A stretch of 64,000 nucleotides of DNA from Clostridiales bacterium (GTDB lineage: Bacteria > Bacillota > Clostridia > Lachnospirales > Lachnospiraceae): positions 138,345 to 202,344 of the forward strand of contig JAHAJA010000006.1 in assembly GCA_018372435.1 (NCBI GenBank), given 5' to 3'. Under the pieces are notes generated by a model that was given only the letters and a program-made list of their open reading frames with translations, made no database searches and had not been told where the DNA came from. A program made the translations under genes and the position numbers. Shown one piece after another: positions 1 through 8,061 of the stretch (the stretch's first letter is position 1; each line of letters starts with the position of its first letter).

Positions 1-242
1 CTGACATCAACTACACCTGAATATACACAACGACTTGAAACTGGAGATAAAGCTACCCAACCTAATATTTCTTCTCCCGAACGAGCAACAAAACGACAGG
101 CAGTAATATGTCCCTTATCCCATTCTTCCCAATTTGGAACATCGTTTTGAAAAGTCGCAATTTCAGTTTTTATTCCAGCCAAATAAATTTCTGAAACTTG
201 CTGCCAATCTGATTCTTTCATGTCATCAATAATATAATCCAT
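1..242 (-). CDS. GNAT N-acetyltransferase, phosphinothricin-acetyltransferase-like, 3' end outside window
   Basis: Partial gene running off the left edge; the first 80 codons are visible. The N-terminus (MDYIIDDMKESDWQQVSEIY, then a GIKT-ATF stretch and a GWVALSPVS strand) has the layout of the Pat/Bar-type acetyltransferases, which move acetyl from acetyl-CoA to an amine of a small molecule. The ATG at 240-242 is preceded by AAAGGAG. It lies 70 bp downstream of the MarR gene on the same strand, so the two probably form a regulator-enzyme pair. The substrate cannot be told from the fragment. Confidence 0.8.
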   Translation of the reverse strand, partial: MDYIIDDMKESDWQQVSEIYLAGIKTEIATFQNDVPNWEEWDKGHITACRFVARSGEEILGWVALSPVSSRCVYSGVVDV

Positions 243-286
243 ATTTGCTCCTTTCATTCGTGTTTAACAAACACACTTGCAATTGA

Positions 287-304
287 TACTTATTGTCATA
301 AGTA
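287..304. promoter_or_regulatory. palindrome TACTTAT-TGTC-ATAAGTA, candidate MarR operator
   Basis: A perfect 7-bp inverted repeat with a 4-bp centre lies between the MarR stop and the GNAT start, about 45 bp upstream of the acetyltransferase ATG. MarR proteins bind palindromes of this size. It is not followed by a T-run, which argues against a terminator. Operator function is inferred. Confidence 0.4.
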
Positions 305-312
305 CAATTCAA

Positions 313-747
313 TCATTTATTTTCTTTGACGGACTTTACTAAAATCTCCAGACTATCTAAAACTTGATTCCTTTTGTCTTCCGGAATAGATTTAAAGATG
401 TCTGAATAATACCTGTACATGCTATTCTCAATACTTACAAAAACCTCAATTCCTTGATCCGTTAATTGTATTGATATATAACGCCTATTTTCTGCGTCTA
501 TGTCCCTCTTCACTAAACCAGCCTCTACTAGGTTATTGATAGTTCTGCTCATAGTACTCTTATCCAATCCAAGCAAATCTGCAAGTTCTATCAATGAAAT
601 TTTCTTAATGCGTCCTATCTCAACAATAGCATGACATTGTGCAATAGTTACACCACAGCAAGAGACATCACTTTTTTCAAGAATACCTAGATTTCTTACG
701 AGTATTCTTAGTAGCTCTCTTAAATACTCACTTCCTTGGTTAATCAT
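313..747 (-). CDS. MarR-family winged-helix regulator with Cys pair
   Basis: 144 aa, the usual size of MarR regulators. The DNA-binding winged helix is at about residues 48-100 (LIELADLLGLDKSTMSRTI followed by GLVKRD and a RRYISIQLT wing). Just before it, residues 28-38 hold SDVSCCGVTIAQCH with three cysteines, which could sense thiol-reactive compounds or metalloids. GAAAGGTGAG precedes the ATG. It is co-oriented with and upstream of the acetyltransferase gene, which it probably controls together with itself. The ligand is unknown; a role for the cysteines is inferred only. Confidence 0.85.
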   Translation of the reverse strand: MINQGSEYLRELLRILVRNLGILEKSDVSCCGVTIAQCHAIVEIGRIKKISLIELADLLGLDKSTMSRTINNLVEAGLVKRDIDAENRRYISIQLTDQGIEVFVSIENSMYRYYSDIFKSIPEDKRNQVLDSLEILVKSVKENK

Positions 748-774
748 ATACTCACCTTTCTTTAATTATTGTAA

Positions 775-1005
775 TTATTTGCTTATCTTATAGCCACCAT
801 CAGAAATATAGTTTCTCCGTTAATTTAGTCTGATATATCTGATAGAAGAATTAATACTACTTTAGCAATATCCTCAGATTCAGCAATCCGCCCGATAAAT
901 ATTATGTTTTACAGTTTCTTCCTTATCAAGTAGTAATGTCGCACAGGCTTTGCCTATTCCTGAATTCGTTCCAGTTATTACATAAACCTTATCTTGGAAT
1001 TTCAT
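775..1005 (-). pseudogene. relic of a short-chain dehydrogenase/reductase
   Basis: From an ATG at 1003-1005 (after GAAGGGA) the frame reads MKFQDKVYVITGTNSGIGKA, the SDR Rossmann start with its TGxxxGIG nucleotide-binding motif, then breaks. After a large internal deletion the other end reads GRIAESEDIAKVVLILLSD and INGETIF then DGGYKIS, the conserved SDR C-terminus, with two frame changes and a stop. About 170 of the usual 250 codons, including the catalytic YxxxK, are gone. It cannot make a working enzyme. Confidence 0.75.
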
Positions 1006-1204
1006 AATATTCCCTTCTCTATTTTTTATAGTTTAACACACAACTGTTGTATTATACAACTAATATTAACATTTTCTTACTATATCTTTTCTGTTATAAT
1101 TGAAGTAACTGTTAGGGCTGTAAATTGGTACAATAATATAAGAAATATGACATTCACGAACATTTGCTTCACATAAATAATGAAGGAAATATTCAGGGGG
1201 CAAA

Positions 1205-1242
1205 AACGAAAAAAAGAAAAAAGCCTTTAATAACAAGGCTTT
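1205..1242 (-). terminator. intrinsic terminator, leftward
   Basis: Perfect stem AAAGCCTT / AAGGCTTT (1220-1227 with 1235-1242, 7-nt loop) followed on the minus strand by a T-rich run. It would end leftward transcripts coming from the nucleotidyltransferase gene at 1384. Confidence 0.7.
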
Positions 1243-1285
1243 CAAGATTCTAAATAAAATATATACTCGAAGATTTCTTTCAATT

Positions 1286-1340
1286 GACATCGATGTCGAG
1301 AGACACAAATCTGGTAACATCAAGGACACAAAACCGGTAA
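1286..1340. repeat. palindrome plus two 16-bp direct repeats, possible IS21-type end
   Basis: GACATCGATGTC (1286-1297) is a perfect 12-bp palindrome. It is followed by GACACAAATCTGGTAA (1302-1317) and GACACAAAACCGGTAA (1325-1340), repeated at a 23-bp step. Repeated sequences of this kind are typical of the multi-repeat ends of IS21-family elements. No istA or istB frame is present, so at most this is a solo end. Confidence 0.35.
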
Positions 1341-1383
1341 AATGATGTATCAGCACTTTTCCACCACCTATCATTAAGAGGGA

Positions 1384-2343
1384 TTACCCCCACAGACTCC
1401 AAACCCAAAATTGCTCTGGCGAATAACCGCTATCTACAGCATTCTTTTCCTTTTCTTTAATGAAATTCCGCCAGTCAGGTGTGTTCCAGGCAGAAAGCCG
1501 CTCCGCCCAAATCAGTTCCTTCTCAAGGTCATCGCTATATACATCGATTTCAGGAATAAGATTATTATTTGTTATATAGTTTTTATAAAATTCAATGATG
1601 AATTTTATTATTTCCACTCTTTCGTTCCAACTACTTGTAGACAATAACTTATCTATTTGGCTACTAAGTTCTGTTTTAGAAATGGATAAATTTCTAAACG
1701 CCCAGTCTAGATGTGTACGCCATGGATAATATTCATGCGAAACCAAAAAGGCAATGTGATAAATTCTTTCTATCATTATGCCAAACAATATATTAGCTTC
1801 AGGAATATGATTTCGCTGTACATTTTTATTTAATTCAAAAAATTCTTCAACGGACAGCTCTTTTAAATTGGTTATTAATGATTTTTTCCATAGTTGCTCT
1901 GGATATTTTGTTACATCAGTTTTTTCCCGTAAATGTTTTAATGTTCCTTTTGAATTTAAAATTATAGTATTCTTCTGCATTGTAAATAAAGTTTCAAAAG
2001 ATATATTTTCCCAAGGTAAATTATCATTATTAGATAGGAACTTATTGGCACTACCGTCTAACAGCCAAGATACTGGATGGACACATAGAATCGAGCCTTC
2101 TCTCTTCCACTTGTTGGTTTTAGCAAGACAATCATTTAATAATAATTGTAATTGTTTACCTTGATTTTTCCATATTGCATCATCTAAATATATAGATGCT
2201 TCAAGATCAGAAATCTCATCATCAATTCCTAATCCAACAGAGCCTAATATCATTATATCCATATCTGATATGATATTAGGATAATTTGCTTGAATTAGTG
2301 GTATGATTATGTTTTCAAAATAATTCATTGCATTATTTGACAT
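1384..2343 (-). CDS. nucleotidyltransferase-fold protein (DUF4037-like)
   Basis: 319 aa from the ATG at 2341-2343, chosen because AAGGGGAAAG lies 7 nt upstream; a longer frame to 2388 has no ribosome site. Residues about 32-52 (IMILGSVGLGIDDEISDLEA) give the G-S and D-x-D/E pattern of the nucleotidyltransferase fold used by aminoglycoside adenylyltransferases and MNT toxins. The rest is helical with Trp-rich segments. It directly follows the VOC gene and probably shares its transcript. The acceptor substrate is unknown; the exact family name is less sure than the fold. Confidence 0.65.
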   Translation of the reverse strand: MSNNAMNYFENIIIPLIQANYPNIISDMDIMILGSVGLGIDDEISDLEASIYLDDAIWKNQGKQLQLLLNDCLAKTNKWKREGSILCVHPVSWLLDGSANKFLSNNDNLPWENISFETLFTMQKNTIILNSKGTLKHLREKTDVTKYPEQLWKKSLITNLKELSVEEFFELNKNVQRNHIPEANILFGIMIERIYHIAFLVSHEYYPWRTHLDWAFRNLSISKTELSSQIDKLLSTSSWNERVEIIKFIIEFYKNYITNNNLIPEIDVYSDDLEKELIWAERLSAWNTPDWRNFIKEKEKNAVDSGYSPEQFWVWSLWG

Positions 2344-2388
2344 TCTTACTTTCCCCTTTATACCTATAAAACTTGTAAAAAATTGCAC

Positions 2389-2754
2389 TTAATCATAATT
2401 ATAATCTTCCCATATTTCTATTTTATTGCCATCCAAATCAAAAAAAGAAAATGAACGGCCAAAATAATCAAATGTTTCACCGATTTTCACATTATTGTTA
2501 GCCAATATTTGTTTAATAGTATCAAAATCGCTAACACAAAAACCATAGGCAGGTTGTTGACCTGATGAGTAATTCATCTGAGAATTTATATGGTTTTCAT
2601 TAGTAAGTAACATTATCTTTACTTCATTTGCAGTTCTCAAATCATAATATAAGGTATCTTTATGCCTTATTTTAAAACCTAAGTTTTTCTCATACCAACT
2701 TGCTGCTTTTTCTAAATTATTCACAGGAATATAAATATAGCTACTAATAATCAT
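2389..2754 (-). CDS. VOC-superfamily (glyoxalase/bleomycin-resistance fold) protein
   Basis: 121 aa, a single vicinal-oxygen-chelate unit made of two beta-alpha-beta-beta-beta halves. The start YIYIPVNNLEKAASWYEKNLGF and the end FFDLDGNKIEIWED are the typical VOC signatures; the last contains the metal- or substrate-lining Glu. Proteins of this size bind or modify small toxic molecules. A strong AAGGAGG precedes the ATG. The stop is 45 bp upstream of the nucleotidyltransferase start, so the two are likely co-transcribed. Confidence 0.85.
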   Translation of the reverse strand: MIISSYIYIPVNNLEKAASWYEKNLGFKIRHKDTLYYDLRTANEVKIMLLTNENHINSQMNYSSGQQPAYGFCVSDFDTIKQILANNNVKIGETFDYFGRSFSFFDLDGNKIEIWEDYNYD

Positions 2755-2904
2755 GCTTATACCTCCTTAGTTAGTACATCTTGATAGAAATGTTACAAAA
2801 GTGAATAAAGTTACAATTTTTTAAAATGAATTAATCAAATTGAGGCAAATAACCACCTGAGCATAAGGACATAAAAGGGTGAAAAGTGTTTTATACGGTA
2901 TTAT

Positions 2905-3318
2905 CTACTTTTTATTTGGTTTTCTTTTAATACGTAATAACTTCTGAATATCTTCAAGCTGTGAATTGATTGTTTCAAAAGACATCCATTTACCGTCATG
3001 ATATGTTGTTGAATTGTTGTAGATGCTCTGAATTTCATCTGAATAAGTATGTTGCTCATTCTCAAATTTAGCTCTTTCATCTTTTCCAAAAATAATCTGT
3101 ATGCTAAAACAATTTTCTTTAGCATACAGCGTACATAAGGTTTTACCACCACGTCGATATTTATGTTCATACTTCCAATTATTCCACTTGGTGTTTTTTC
3201 GTAAGATATCCATTTCGTATAAGTTTTCTATCAAATTACAAACATCCGCCCATACATTATACTTCTCTGTACCGAGCATTTCACTAAGGTCTTGATTTGT
3301 TGGAATAACTTCTTGCAT
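2905..3318 (-). CDS. DUF3788 family protein
   Basis: 137 aa from the ATG at 3316-3318, chosen because GTGGAGGAATTA sits just before it; the frame upstream lacks a ribosome site. The family's core is visible: a KYRRGGKTLCTLYA strand, a FSIQIIFGKDERAKFE segment and the end DGKWMSFETINSQLEDIQKLL. DUF3788 proteins are small cytoplasmic proteins common in gut and soil Clostridia; no biochemical role is established. It stands alone, with no obvious operon partner. Confidence 0.8.
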   Translation of the reverse strand: MQEVIPTNQDLSEMLGTEKYNVWADVCNLIENLYEMDILRKNTKWNNWKYEHKYRRGGKTLCTLYAKENCFSIQIIFGKDERAKFENEQHTYSDEIQSIYNNSTTYHDGKWMSFETINSQLEDIQKLLRIKRKPNKK

Positions 3319-3567
3319 ATTAATTCCTCCACTAATAAAAGTATTGTTGAATACATATCCGTACAATGTCTTATTTGGGAACAAATGAGGCATTCCAATC
3401 TTTTTTGAACACAAAAATTCCACCACCTAACTCCAAGTTTACAATCCTATCACTTGAGGCTACGCTATGCCCTTCAGTCCTTAATCCTGTACATGATTTT
3501 TTATCTTTATAAAAGTTTAAAAGCACTGCGTAAATCATCTGTATCCCATACAATAATAGCATTATAC

Positions 3568-4179
3568 CTATAAGCTTCTACTTTCCGTTAATCTGAGCTT
3601 CAAAACAGAAAACTTGTTATTAGCGCAATAACCTACATATGATTTTACACTTCCATCAGCTCTAAATGTAACACACAAATGACCATCTTTAGAATTTACC
3701 CAAAGATATCTTTTTGTACCATCTTCATTGGAACTAATTAAGTACCCGGGAGTTTTGAAAGCAATTACACATTCTTCATAAGTGTTCAGCTTGCCACTGT
3801 CAAGATCATCAGCTGAGGAAAGATTGGTTTCACTATCGGCAAATTCAGCTCTATATTCATCCCCCTCAAAACTTCCGGCGAAATAAGTAACTAAACCACT
3901 TGTTGTGTCAATCCACACTTCTATTTCTAAATCCTGTCCATTTACCGTTATGTTGTAATAGTAATAAGCTTTGTCAACTTTCGCAGGTTCACCTAAAATT
4001 GCATTAACATCACTTTCGGTCATACCTATTTCCAATTGGCTGAATTTAGCATAACCGTCACTTTTGACAGTCTCACTCTGTGAGTCATTTTTATCCTTGT
4101 TGCATGCCGCCAACGATAGAACTATCAGTAGCGTAAGTAGTAAAGCAAATAATCTTTTACATTTGTTTTTCATAATCAT
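3568..4179 (-). CDS. predicted lipoprotein with SmpA/OmlA-like domain
   Basis: 203 aa from ATG 4177-4179, preceded by GAGGAGGGG. Residues 1-27 form a signal peptide (KNKCKRLFALLLTLLIVL) ending in the lipobox LAAC, so it should be lipidated and anchored outside the membrane. The segment FSQLEIGMTESDVNAILGEP is the beta-lactamase-inhibitor-like or SmpA-type repeat found in many Gram-positive lipoproteins. The remainder is unassigned. It has no operon partner within 100 bp and its function is unknown. Confidence 0.75.
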   Translation of the reverse strand: MIMKNKCKRLFALLLTLLIVLSLAACNKDKNDSQSETVKSDGYAKFSQLEIGMTESDVNAILGEPAKVDKAYYYYNITVNGQDLEIEVWIDTTSGLVTYFAGSFEGDEYRAEFADSETNLSSADDLDSGKLNTYEECVIAFKTPGYLISSNEDGTKRYLWVNSKDGHLCVTFRADGSVKSYVGYCANNKFSVLKLRLTESRSL

Positions 4180-4327
4180 ATTAATTCCCCTCCTCAAATA
4201 GCCTTGTTCAATTAGTTCTTTTTCCAAGCTTCTTGTACACTAAAAGCGTTAAATCTTCTTTATTTTCATTACCTACAACAATTAACTTTATAGCCTCTGT
4301 TCACCCCCCTTACCCTAATTCATATCC

Positions 4328-4441
4328 TTATACTTTTTTCACAATAAATGATTGAATTAAATAATCCAAAATACCTGCAATTCCTCCCGCGATTAGTAAT
4401 CGAATTATATCAATGGAATTATTACCTCCCCAATCAAACAT
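4328..4441 (-). CDS. possible 37-aa membrane peptide
   Basis: A short frame MFDWGGNNSIDIIRLLIAGG continues with one hydrophobic helix and ends in a KKV tail, so it would be a single-span peptide with a Lys-rich C-terminus. A second ATG lies two codons upstream (4445-4447). The ribosome site is weak. The flanking 420 bp (4180-4599) show no other convincing gene, only a G-rich run near 4302-4311. Existence is uncertain. Confidence 0.3.
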   Translation of the reverse strand: MFDWGGNNSIDIIRLLIAGGIAGILDYLIQSFIVKKV

Positions 4442-4599
4442 AATCATATATTACATAATTACCCATTATATGTCAACTAGAAAGCAAATACCTTTAATTC
4501 AATTGAAACTGCTATATTAATATTTTACTTCTTTATGAATATAAGAATTGGATATACCTACAGCATATGATATAATAGCTAGAAAAAAGGGGGAGTACT

Positions 4600-4959
4600 A
4601 TGGGCTGTTTAGGTAATTTACTTTGGTTTATCTTCGGTGGGTTCATTATGGGAATGAGCTGGTTAATTGCTGGTATTCTATGGTGCATAACAATTGTAGG
4701 GATACCGATTGGATTACAGTGCTTTAAGTTTGCTAGTCTATCATTTTTCCCATTTGGTAAAGAAGTTGTATATGGCGGAGGTGCTGGATCCGTATTGTTG
4801 AATATCCTTTGGATTATATTTTCTGGCCTGCCTCTTGCATTAGAAGCTGTAGTTATTGGTGTAATCTTCTCTATTACTATCGTGGGAATTCCTTTTGGTC
4901 TTCAATGTTTTAAGATTGCCAAACTAGCACTTATGCCATTTGGATCAAGTGTGGTATAG
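4600..4959 (+). CDS. YccF-family inner-membrane protein
   Basis: 119 aa, matching the YccF family length. It consists of two related halves, each with a hydrophobic segment ending in ITIVGIPIGLQCFK or ITIVGIPFGLQCFK followed by a PFG turn (PFGKEVV and PFGSSVV), the YccF signature. Four membrane segments are likely. AAAAGGGGGAG precedes the ATG. It is monocistronic and followed by a perfect hairpin. The family is widely conserved but has no defined function. Confidence 0.9.
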   Translation: MGCLGNLLWFIFGGFIMGMSWLIAGILWCITIVGIPIGLQCFKFASLSFFPFGKEVVYGGGAGSVLLNILWIIFSGLPLALEAVVIGVIFSITIVGIPFGLQCFKIAKLALMPFGSSVV

Positions 4960-4962
4960 ATA

Positions 4963-4987
4963 CGAGCCAGGCTGTTAACCTGGCTCG
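4963..4987 (+). terminator. perfect hairpin after the YccF gene
   Basis: CGAGCCAGG and CCTGGCTCG pair perfectly around a 7-nt loop, starting 3 nt after the YccF stop codon. No T-run follows, so it may be an RNA-stabilising or inefficient terminator hairpin. Confidence 0.55.
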
Positions 4988-5035
4988 AAGATGCAATATT
5001 CAACAATGGGATAGGGAGAAACTTAGGGCAGTACT

Positions 5036-5116
5036 CTATAAGAATACTCGGTTGTAGTCATAACCTCTATCATAACTTCTATGTGCAGATTTAAGTGAAA
5101 AGTATACTCCCAAAAG
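5036..5116 (-). pseudogene. relic: C-terminal tail of a GH39 beta-xylosidase
   Basis: The minus strand encodes VYFSLKSAHRSYDRGYDYNR then VFL and a stop, closely matching the last residues of the intact GH39 at 9528 (VYFELKPVHRNADRGYDYNR). The nucleotides also align across about 50 bases. A stop codon lies just upstream and no other part of a GH39 is present. It is the last remnant of a second GH39 copy. Confidence 0.75.
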
Positions 5117-5135
5117 TTATACTACTTCTAATCTA

Positions 5136-5672
5136 CTATTTCATTATCATATTGTACGATACTATGTCTTCAAGTGATTTGCATTCAAAATGCCCAGGGA
5201 ATGGTTTTGAATTCTCATCGGGATAACCCATAACAAGCAGAGCGACTGGCTCGATGTTATCAGGAAGCGAGAACTCCTCAATGATGGCATCGGGAATAAA
5301 ATGCATAACCCACGTCGTACCCACACCAAGGGAATAAGCCTCAAGCATCATATGTGTTGTAACGATACTCGCATCAACAACGCCGCTGGTCTTGCCGTCA
5401 TATTCTCGTTGCCAACATTCATTCTTGTCATAGCAGATAAGCATCGCGTAAGGAGCATTGAAGTGGCATTGAGTACACCTTCTTAGTTTGGCTATTCCTT
5501 CTTCATTATTGATAACTAAAATCCGTTGAGGTTGGCGATTGCATGCGGTTGGCGCTAGGTGACCAGCTTTTAGTATTTTGTCTATAGTGTCTTGTTCAAT
5601 AACCTTGTCAGTAAACTTGCGAACCGAATATCGTTCCTCTACTAGTTTCAAAAAATCCATATTTTTGTTCAT
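5136..5672 (-). CDS. nitroreductase-family flavoprotein
   Basis: 178 aa from ATG 5670-5672, preceded by GAGGAGG; the longer start at 5687 lies inside that ribosome site. The N-terminus EERYSVRKFTDKVIEQDTID and APTACNRQPQRILV are the FMN-binding motifs of the nitroreductase family; the end carries VALLVMGYPDENSKP. Members use NAD(P)H and FMN to reduce nitro groups, quinones or enones, usually as homodimers. HMMLEAYSLGVGTTWVMHF is the dimer-interface helix region. It stands alone. The substrate is unknown. Confidence 0.9.
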   Translation of the reverse strand: MNKNMDFLKLVEERYSVRKFTDKVIEQDTIDKILKAGHLAPTACNRQPQRILVINNEEGIAKLRRCTQCHFNAPYAMLICYDKNECWQREYDGKTSGVVDASIVTTHMMLEAYSLGVGTTWVMHFIPDAIIEEFSLPDNIEPVALLVMGYPDENSKPFPGHFECKSLEDIVSYNMIMK

Positions 5673-5859
5673 TGAAGTCCTCCTCATTTAGTTTGACGCA
5701 AACTTTACTATTCACATCTTCCTTGTAAAATTAGTATAACAAAAGAAGGCTGACAACTGTATGTCATACTTCATTGTATTGTTTTGATATTTCACTACAA
5801 TTCAAACAAATTCATACTTTCAAATCAGGTGGTTAACTTAATCTAGCCTTTTATTCTAT

Positions 5860-6345
5860 TTACAATATTATTTCGTAATCCATCGACTTTCCAGCATAAT
5901 CTGAATTCCATTCGTTTTTACGCTTTTGTACAAATTTAAAACCGACGCTCTCGTAATTTTTTTGTGCAGGTATTAACTGTTCATCTGTAGTAACTATAAG
6001 TTTTTTAACATTTTTATTAGTTATTCGATTAACTGCTTCTTGCAACTGCATTTTTCCGAATGTTTTCCCTTTATACTTCGTTGCAATACAATTATGACCA
6101 ATTTCTATGTAGTCAGGCATATTTCTTGGGTCCCAGCATATAAAGCCAATTGGGGTACCATTTAAAGTTGTAACAAAACCACATTCATCAGCTATTTGCA
6201 GATTATCATAGAAAAAATCATCTTCTTCTTTCCATTTTATTATCCAGTCCCTTTCATATCTGCTGTCAAATGAATATCCATCTTTTAATAATTCGTACAT
6301 AATACCTCTTTGTAATTCACTAAATTTTTTAAATTCTATATTCAT
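5860..6345 (-). CDS. GNAT-family N-acetyltransferase
   Basis: 161 aa from ATG 6343-6345, preceded by AAGAGGG; upstream residues of the longer frame look non-coding. The acetyl-CoA loop is IATKYKGKTFGKMQLQEAV at about residues 95-115 (Q/RxxGxG-like KGKTFG), followed by the beta-5 strand LIVTTDEQLIPAQKNYESVGF, the common GNAT end. A Trp- and acid-rich middle (WIIKWKEEDDFFYDN) may form the substrate pocket. The acceptor is unknown. Confidence 0.85.
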   Translation of the reverse strand: MNIEFKKFSELQRGIMYELLKDGYSFDSRYERDWIIKWKEEDDFFYDNLQIADECGFVTTLNGTPIGFICWDPRNMPDYIEIGHNCIATKYKGKTFGKMQLQEAVNRITNKNVKKLIVTTDEQLIPAQKNYESVGFKFVQKRKNEWNSDYAGKSMDYEIIL

Positions 6346-6401
6346 TAATACCCTCTTCCATCTACACTTTAGATTCACAAAAACAGGGCCTTTACCCATG
6401 T

Positions 6402-6442
6402 AAAAGGATTGAATCCCATCTGATATAGGACTCAATCCTTTT
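6402..6442 (-). terminator. terminator hairpin after the methyltransferase gene
   Basis: AAAAGGATTGA (6402-6412) and TCAATCCTTTT (6432-6442) pair perfectly, with four more inner pairs after one mismatch. The T-run works on both strands, so it can end the leftward methyltransferase transcript. It lies directly upstream of the GNAT start at 6345. Confidence 0.7.
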
Positions 6443-6510
6443 GGTTTAAGTTGTATATCTGAACAGATTTATCAGGCTCGTTGATTAAATTCATAATAAA
6501 ATCTCGTCCG

Positions 6511-7263
6511 TTAAGGTTTTTTGGCAATATGTAGTGCAATTGTATCATTGATTGTAATTATGTTACCTGCTTCTATTATTACTTCCCGGATTCCATTGTA
6601 AAATCTCGATTTATAGGGTTCCTGCAAAGTTATATGTTCAATATGCGTACTAATCCACGAAATATATTCATCTGCATTAAGTACTCTAACTTTTTTCCAT
6701 TCACGATAACTATAATCAACAAAACCATAATTTACTACATTATCATAATGCAATTTACAAGTGTATTTTGTTTCAACATGAAAGTGCTTTTTATATATCT
6801 GGTCAATTTTGTTATACAACTCTTCGTTCGCACTTTTTTCATCGGAGATCGTCATAAACATCGCTAATGTGCCGCCTTGTTTCAAAAGATCGTATGTTCT
6901 TGTAAAACCGATTTCTTCCGGTATCCACTGAATTGTAGCTGCTGAGAATATTAAATCAAATTTTAGCTCTCCAAAATCATGTGTTTCAAAGTCATCATTT
7001 ACGATGTGAAAATTATTATATGGGTTAAATTTGTTCTTCATAAATTCTGTAAAATGCTCTCCCAGCTCTATACCAAGATAATTACAACCTGTATTCAGGA
7101 ATGGTTCGGTGGCTTGACCTGTTCCTGGTCCGATTTCAAGTACGCATTTTTCTAAATCGAGTTTTGCAATCATAATAATCTCAGTAAAGATTTCATCACA
7201 ATAACGTAGCCTCCATTTTTCAAATTGTTCAGGAATTGTATCAAAAGTTTTTCTGAAATCCAT
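6511..7263 (-). CDS. class I SAM-dependent methyltransferase
   Basis: 250 aa. Motif I is VLEIGPGTGQATEPFL at about residues 40-56, the SAM-binding glycine loop, followed by the acidic residue in YLGIELG. Motif IV appears as DLIFSAATIQWIP, with the QW seen in many ubiE/trans-aconitate-type small-molecule methyltransferases. The C-terminal half is a helical cap that would set substrate choice. GGGGTGATT precedes the ATG at 7261-7263. It is followed by a terminator, so it is likely a single gene. Substrate unknown. Confidence 0.85.
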   Translation of the reverse strand: MDFRKTFDTIPEQFEKWRLRYCDEIFTEIIMIAKLDLEKCVLEIGPGTGQATEPFLNTGCNYLGIELGEHFTEFMKNKFNPYNNFHIVNDDFETHDFGELKFDLIFSAATIQWIPEEIGFTRTYDLLKQGGTLAMFMTISDEKSANEELYNKIDQIYKKHFHVETKYTCKLHYDNVVNYGFVDYSYREWKKVRVLNADEYISWISTHIEHITLQEPYKSRFYNGIREVIIEAGNIITINDTIALHIAKKP

Positions 7264-7350
7264 ATTTAATCACCCCACAAATACAAATAATCTGCCCCTT
7301 TACGTCTAAGATTTAATTGGTTTACTGAATCACAATGTACTATAATTAAG

Positions 7351-7659
7351 TTATACAAATTCCTTATCAAAAAAGATTACAGAATCTTTGTTATGAGCAT
7401 CATCAAAGATATATGATTCGATAAACTTACCACCAAATGAATTTGATAAATAACCCTTAATGAATTCCATGCACATGAATGCTGGATAATTATCGCCAGA
7501 TTTATCGGTTACACCATACTGATCGGGCTCAACAAAACCAAATTGCGGATAATATTCTGGACGACCAAAAAACATGATTGCTCCATGTTCATGTTCCCTT
7601 ACTTTGTCTATCATGGCATGAATAAGTGCTTTTCCAACTCTTTTACGTTGATATGCTGA
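7351..7659 (-). pseudogene. 5'-truncated GNAT acetyltransferase
   Basis: The open frame starts right after a TAG at 7660-7662 with SAYQRKRVGKALIHAMIDKV, the acetyl-CoA-binding helix-loop of GNAT enzymes, and continues through MFFGRPEYYPQFGFV, the common late motif. The N-terminal half (about 70 residues) is missing. An internal ATG could start an 87-aa product, but that would lack the acetyl-CoA site. It is most likely dead. Confidence 0.75.
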
Positions 7660-7671
7660 CTACTGTCTAAA

Positions 7672-7691
7672 GGGAAAGCCAAAGCTTTCCC
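7672..7691 (-). terminator. hairpin between two gene relics
   Basis: GGGAAAGC and GCTTTCCC pair perfectly around CAAA. On the minus strand it is followed by TTTAGA. It lies 18 bp after the methyltransferase relic and would have ended that gene. Confidence 0.5.
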
Positions 7692-7708
7692 CATTTTAAT
7701 AATTTTAT

Positions 7709-7873
7709 TTATCTTTTTACTGCTGTCATGAGCATTAACGTAAGATAGTCTTCAGTGTCTGCATCGTGAAGATTATAATCTGCGGTCGTTCTCCAAATCG
7801 CCTTACCATCTGGTATATCTTGAGCATATGTAACATTTACCAAATCAGATTTTTGCCACAGGTCTTGCCACCA
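7709..7873 (-). pseudogene. relic: C-terminus of a small-molecule methyltransferase
   Basis: A 54-codon open stretch begins after a TAA with WWQDLWQKSDLVNVTYAQDI, then a WRTTADYN segment, and ends in LTLMLMTAVKR. This resembles the C-terminal tail of UbiE-like methyltransferases, but no SAM-binding part is present upstream. The 190 bp to its right (7874-8061) shows no gene. Family assignment is tentative. Confidence 0.45.
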
Positions 7874-8061
7874 TTAAATAACCAAAGGCGGTTTTAAATT
7901 TAATTAAATACCCTCGGCTTTATCCTAATGCCACCTCTAACTCAATGCTTACTTTTAGCATAACTTACACATTCTTCCAATTTGTGATAAATAAACTATA
8001 TCAAAAAAATACATCTATATCAAGATAAAAATTATAGATTGGCGGCTATTCCATGTAAACA

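Noticed and set aside
1066..1374. 102-codon minus-strand frame
   Set aside because: It runs through a terminator and the repeat region, has no ribosome site, and its translation looks non-protein-like.
3371..3562. 63-codon minus-strand frame between DUF3788 and the lipoprotein
   Set aside because: No ribosome site, no recognisable domain; probably chance, though a decayed gene cannot be excluded.
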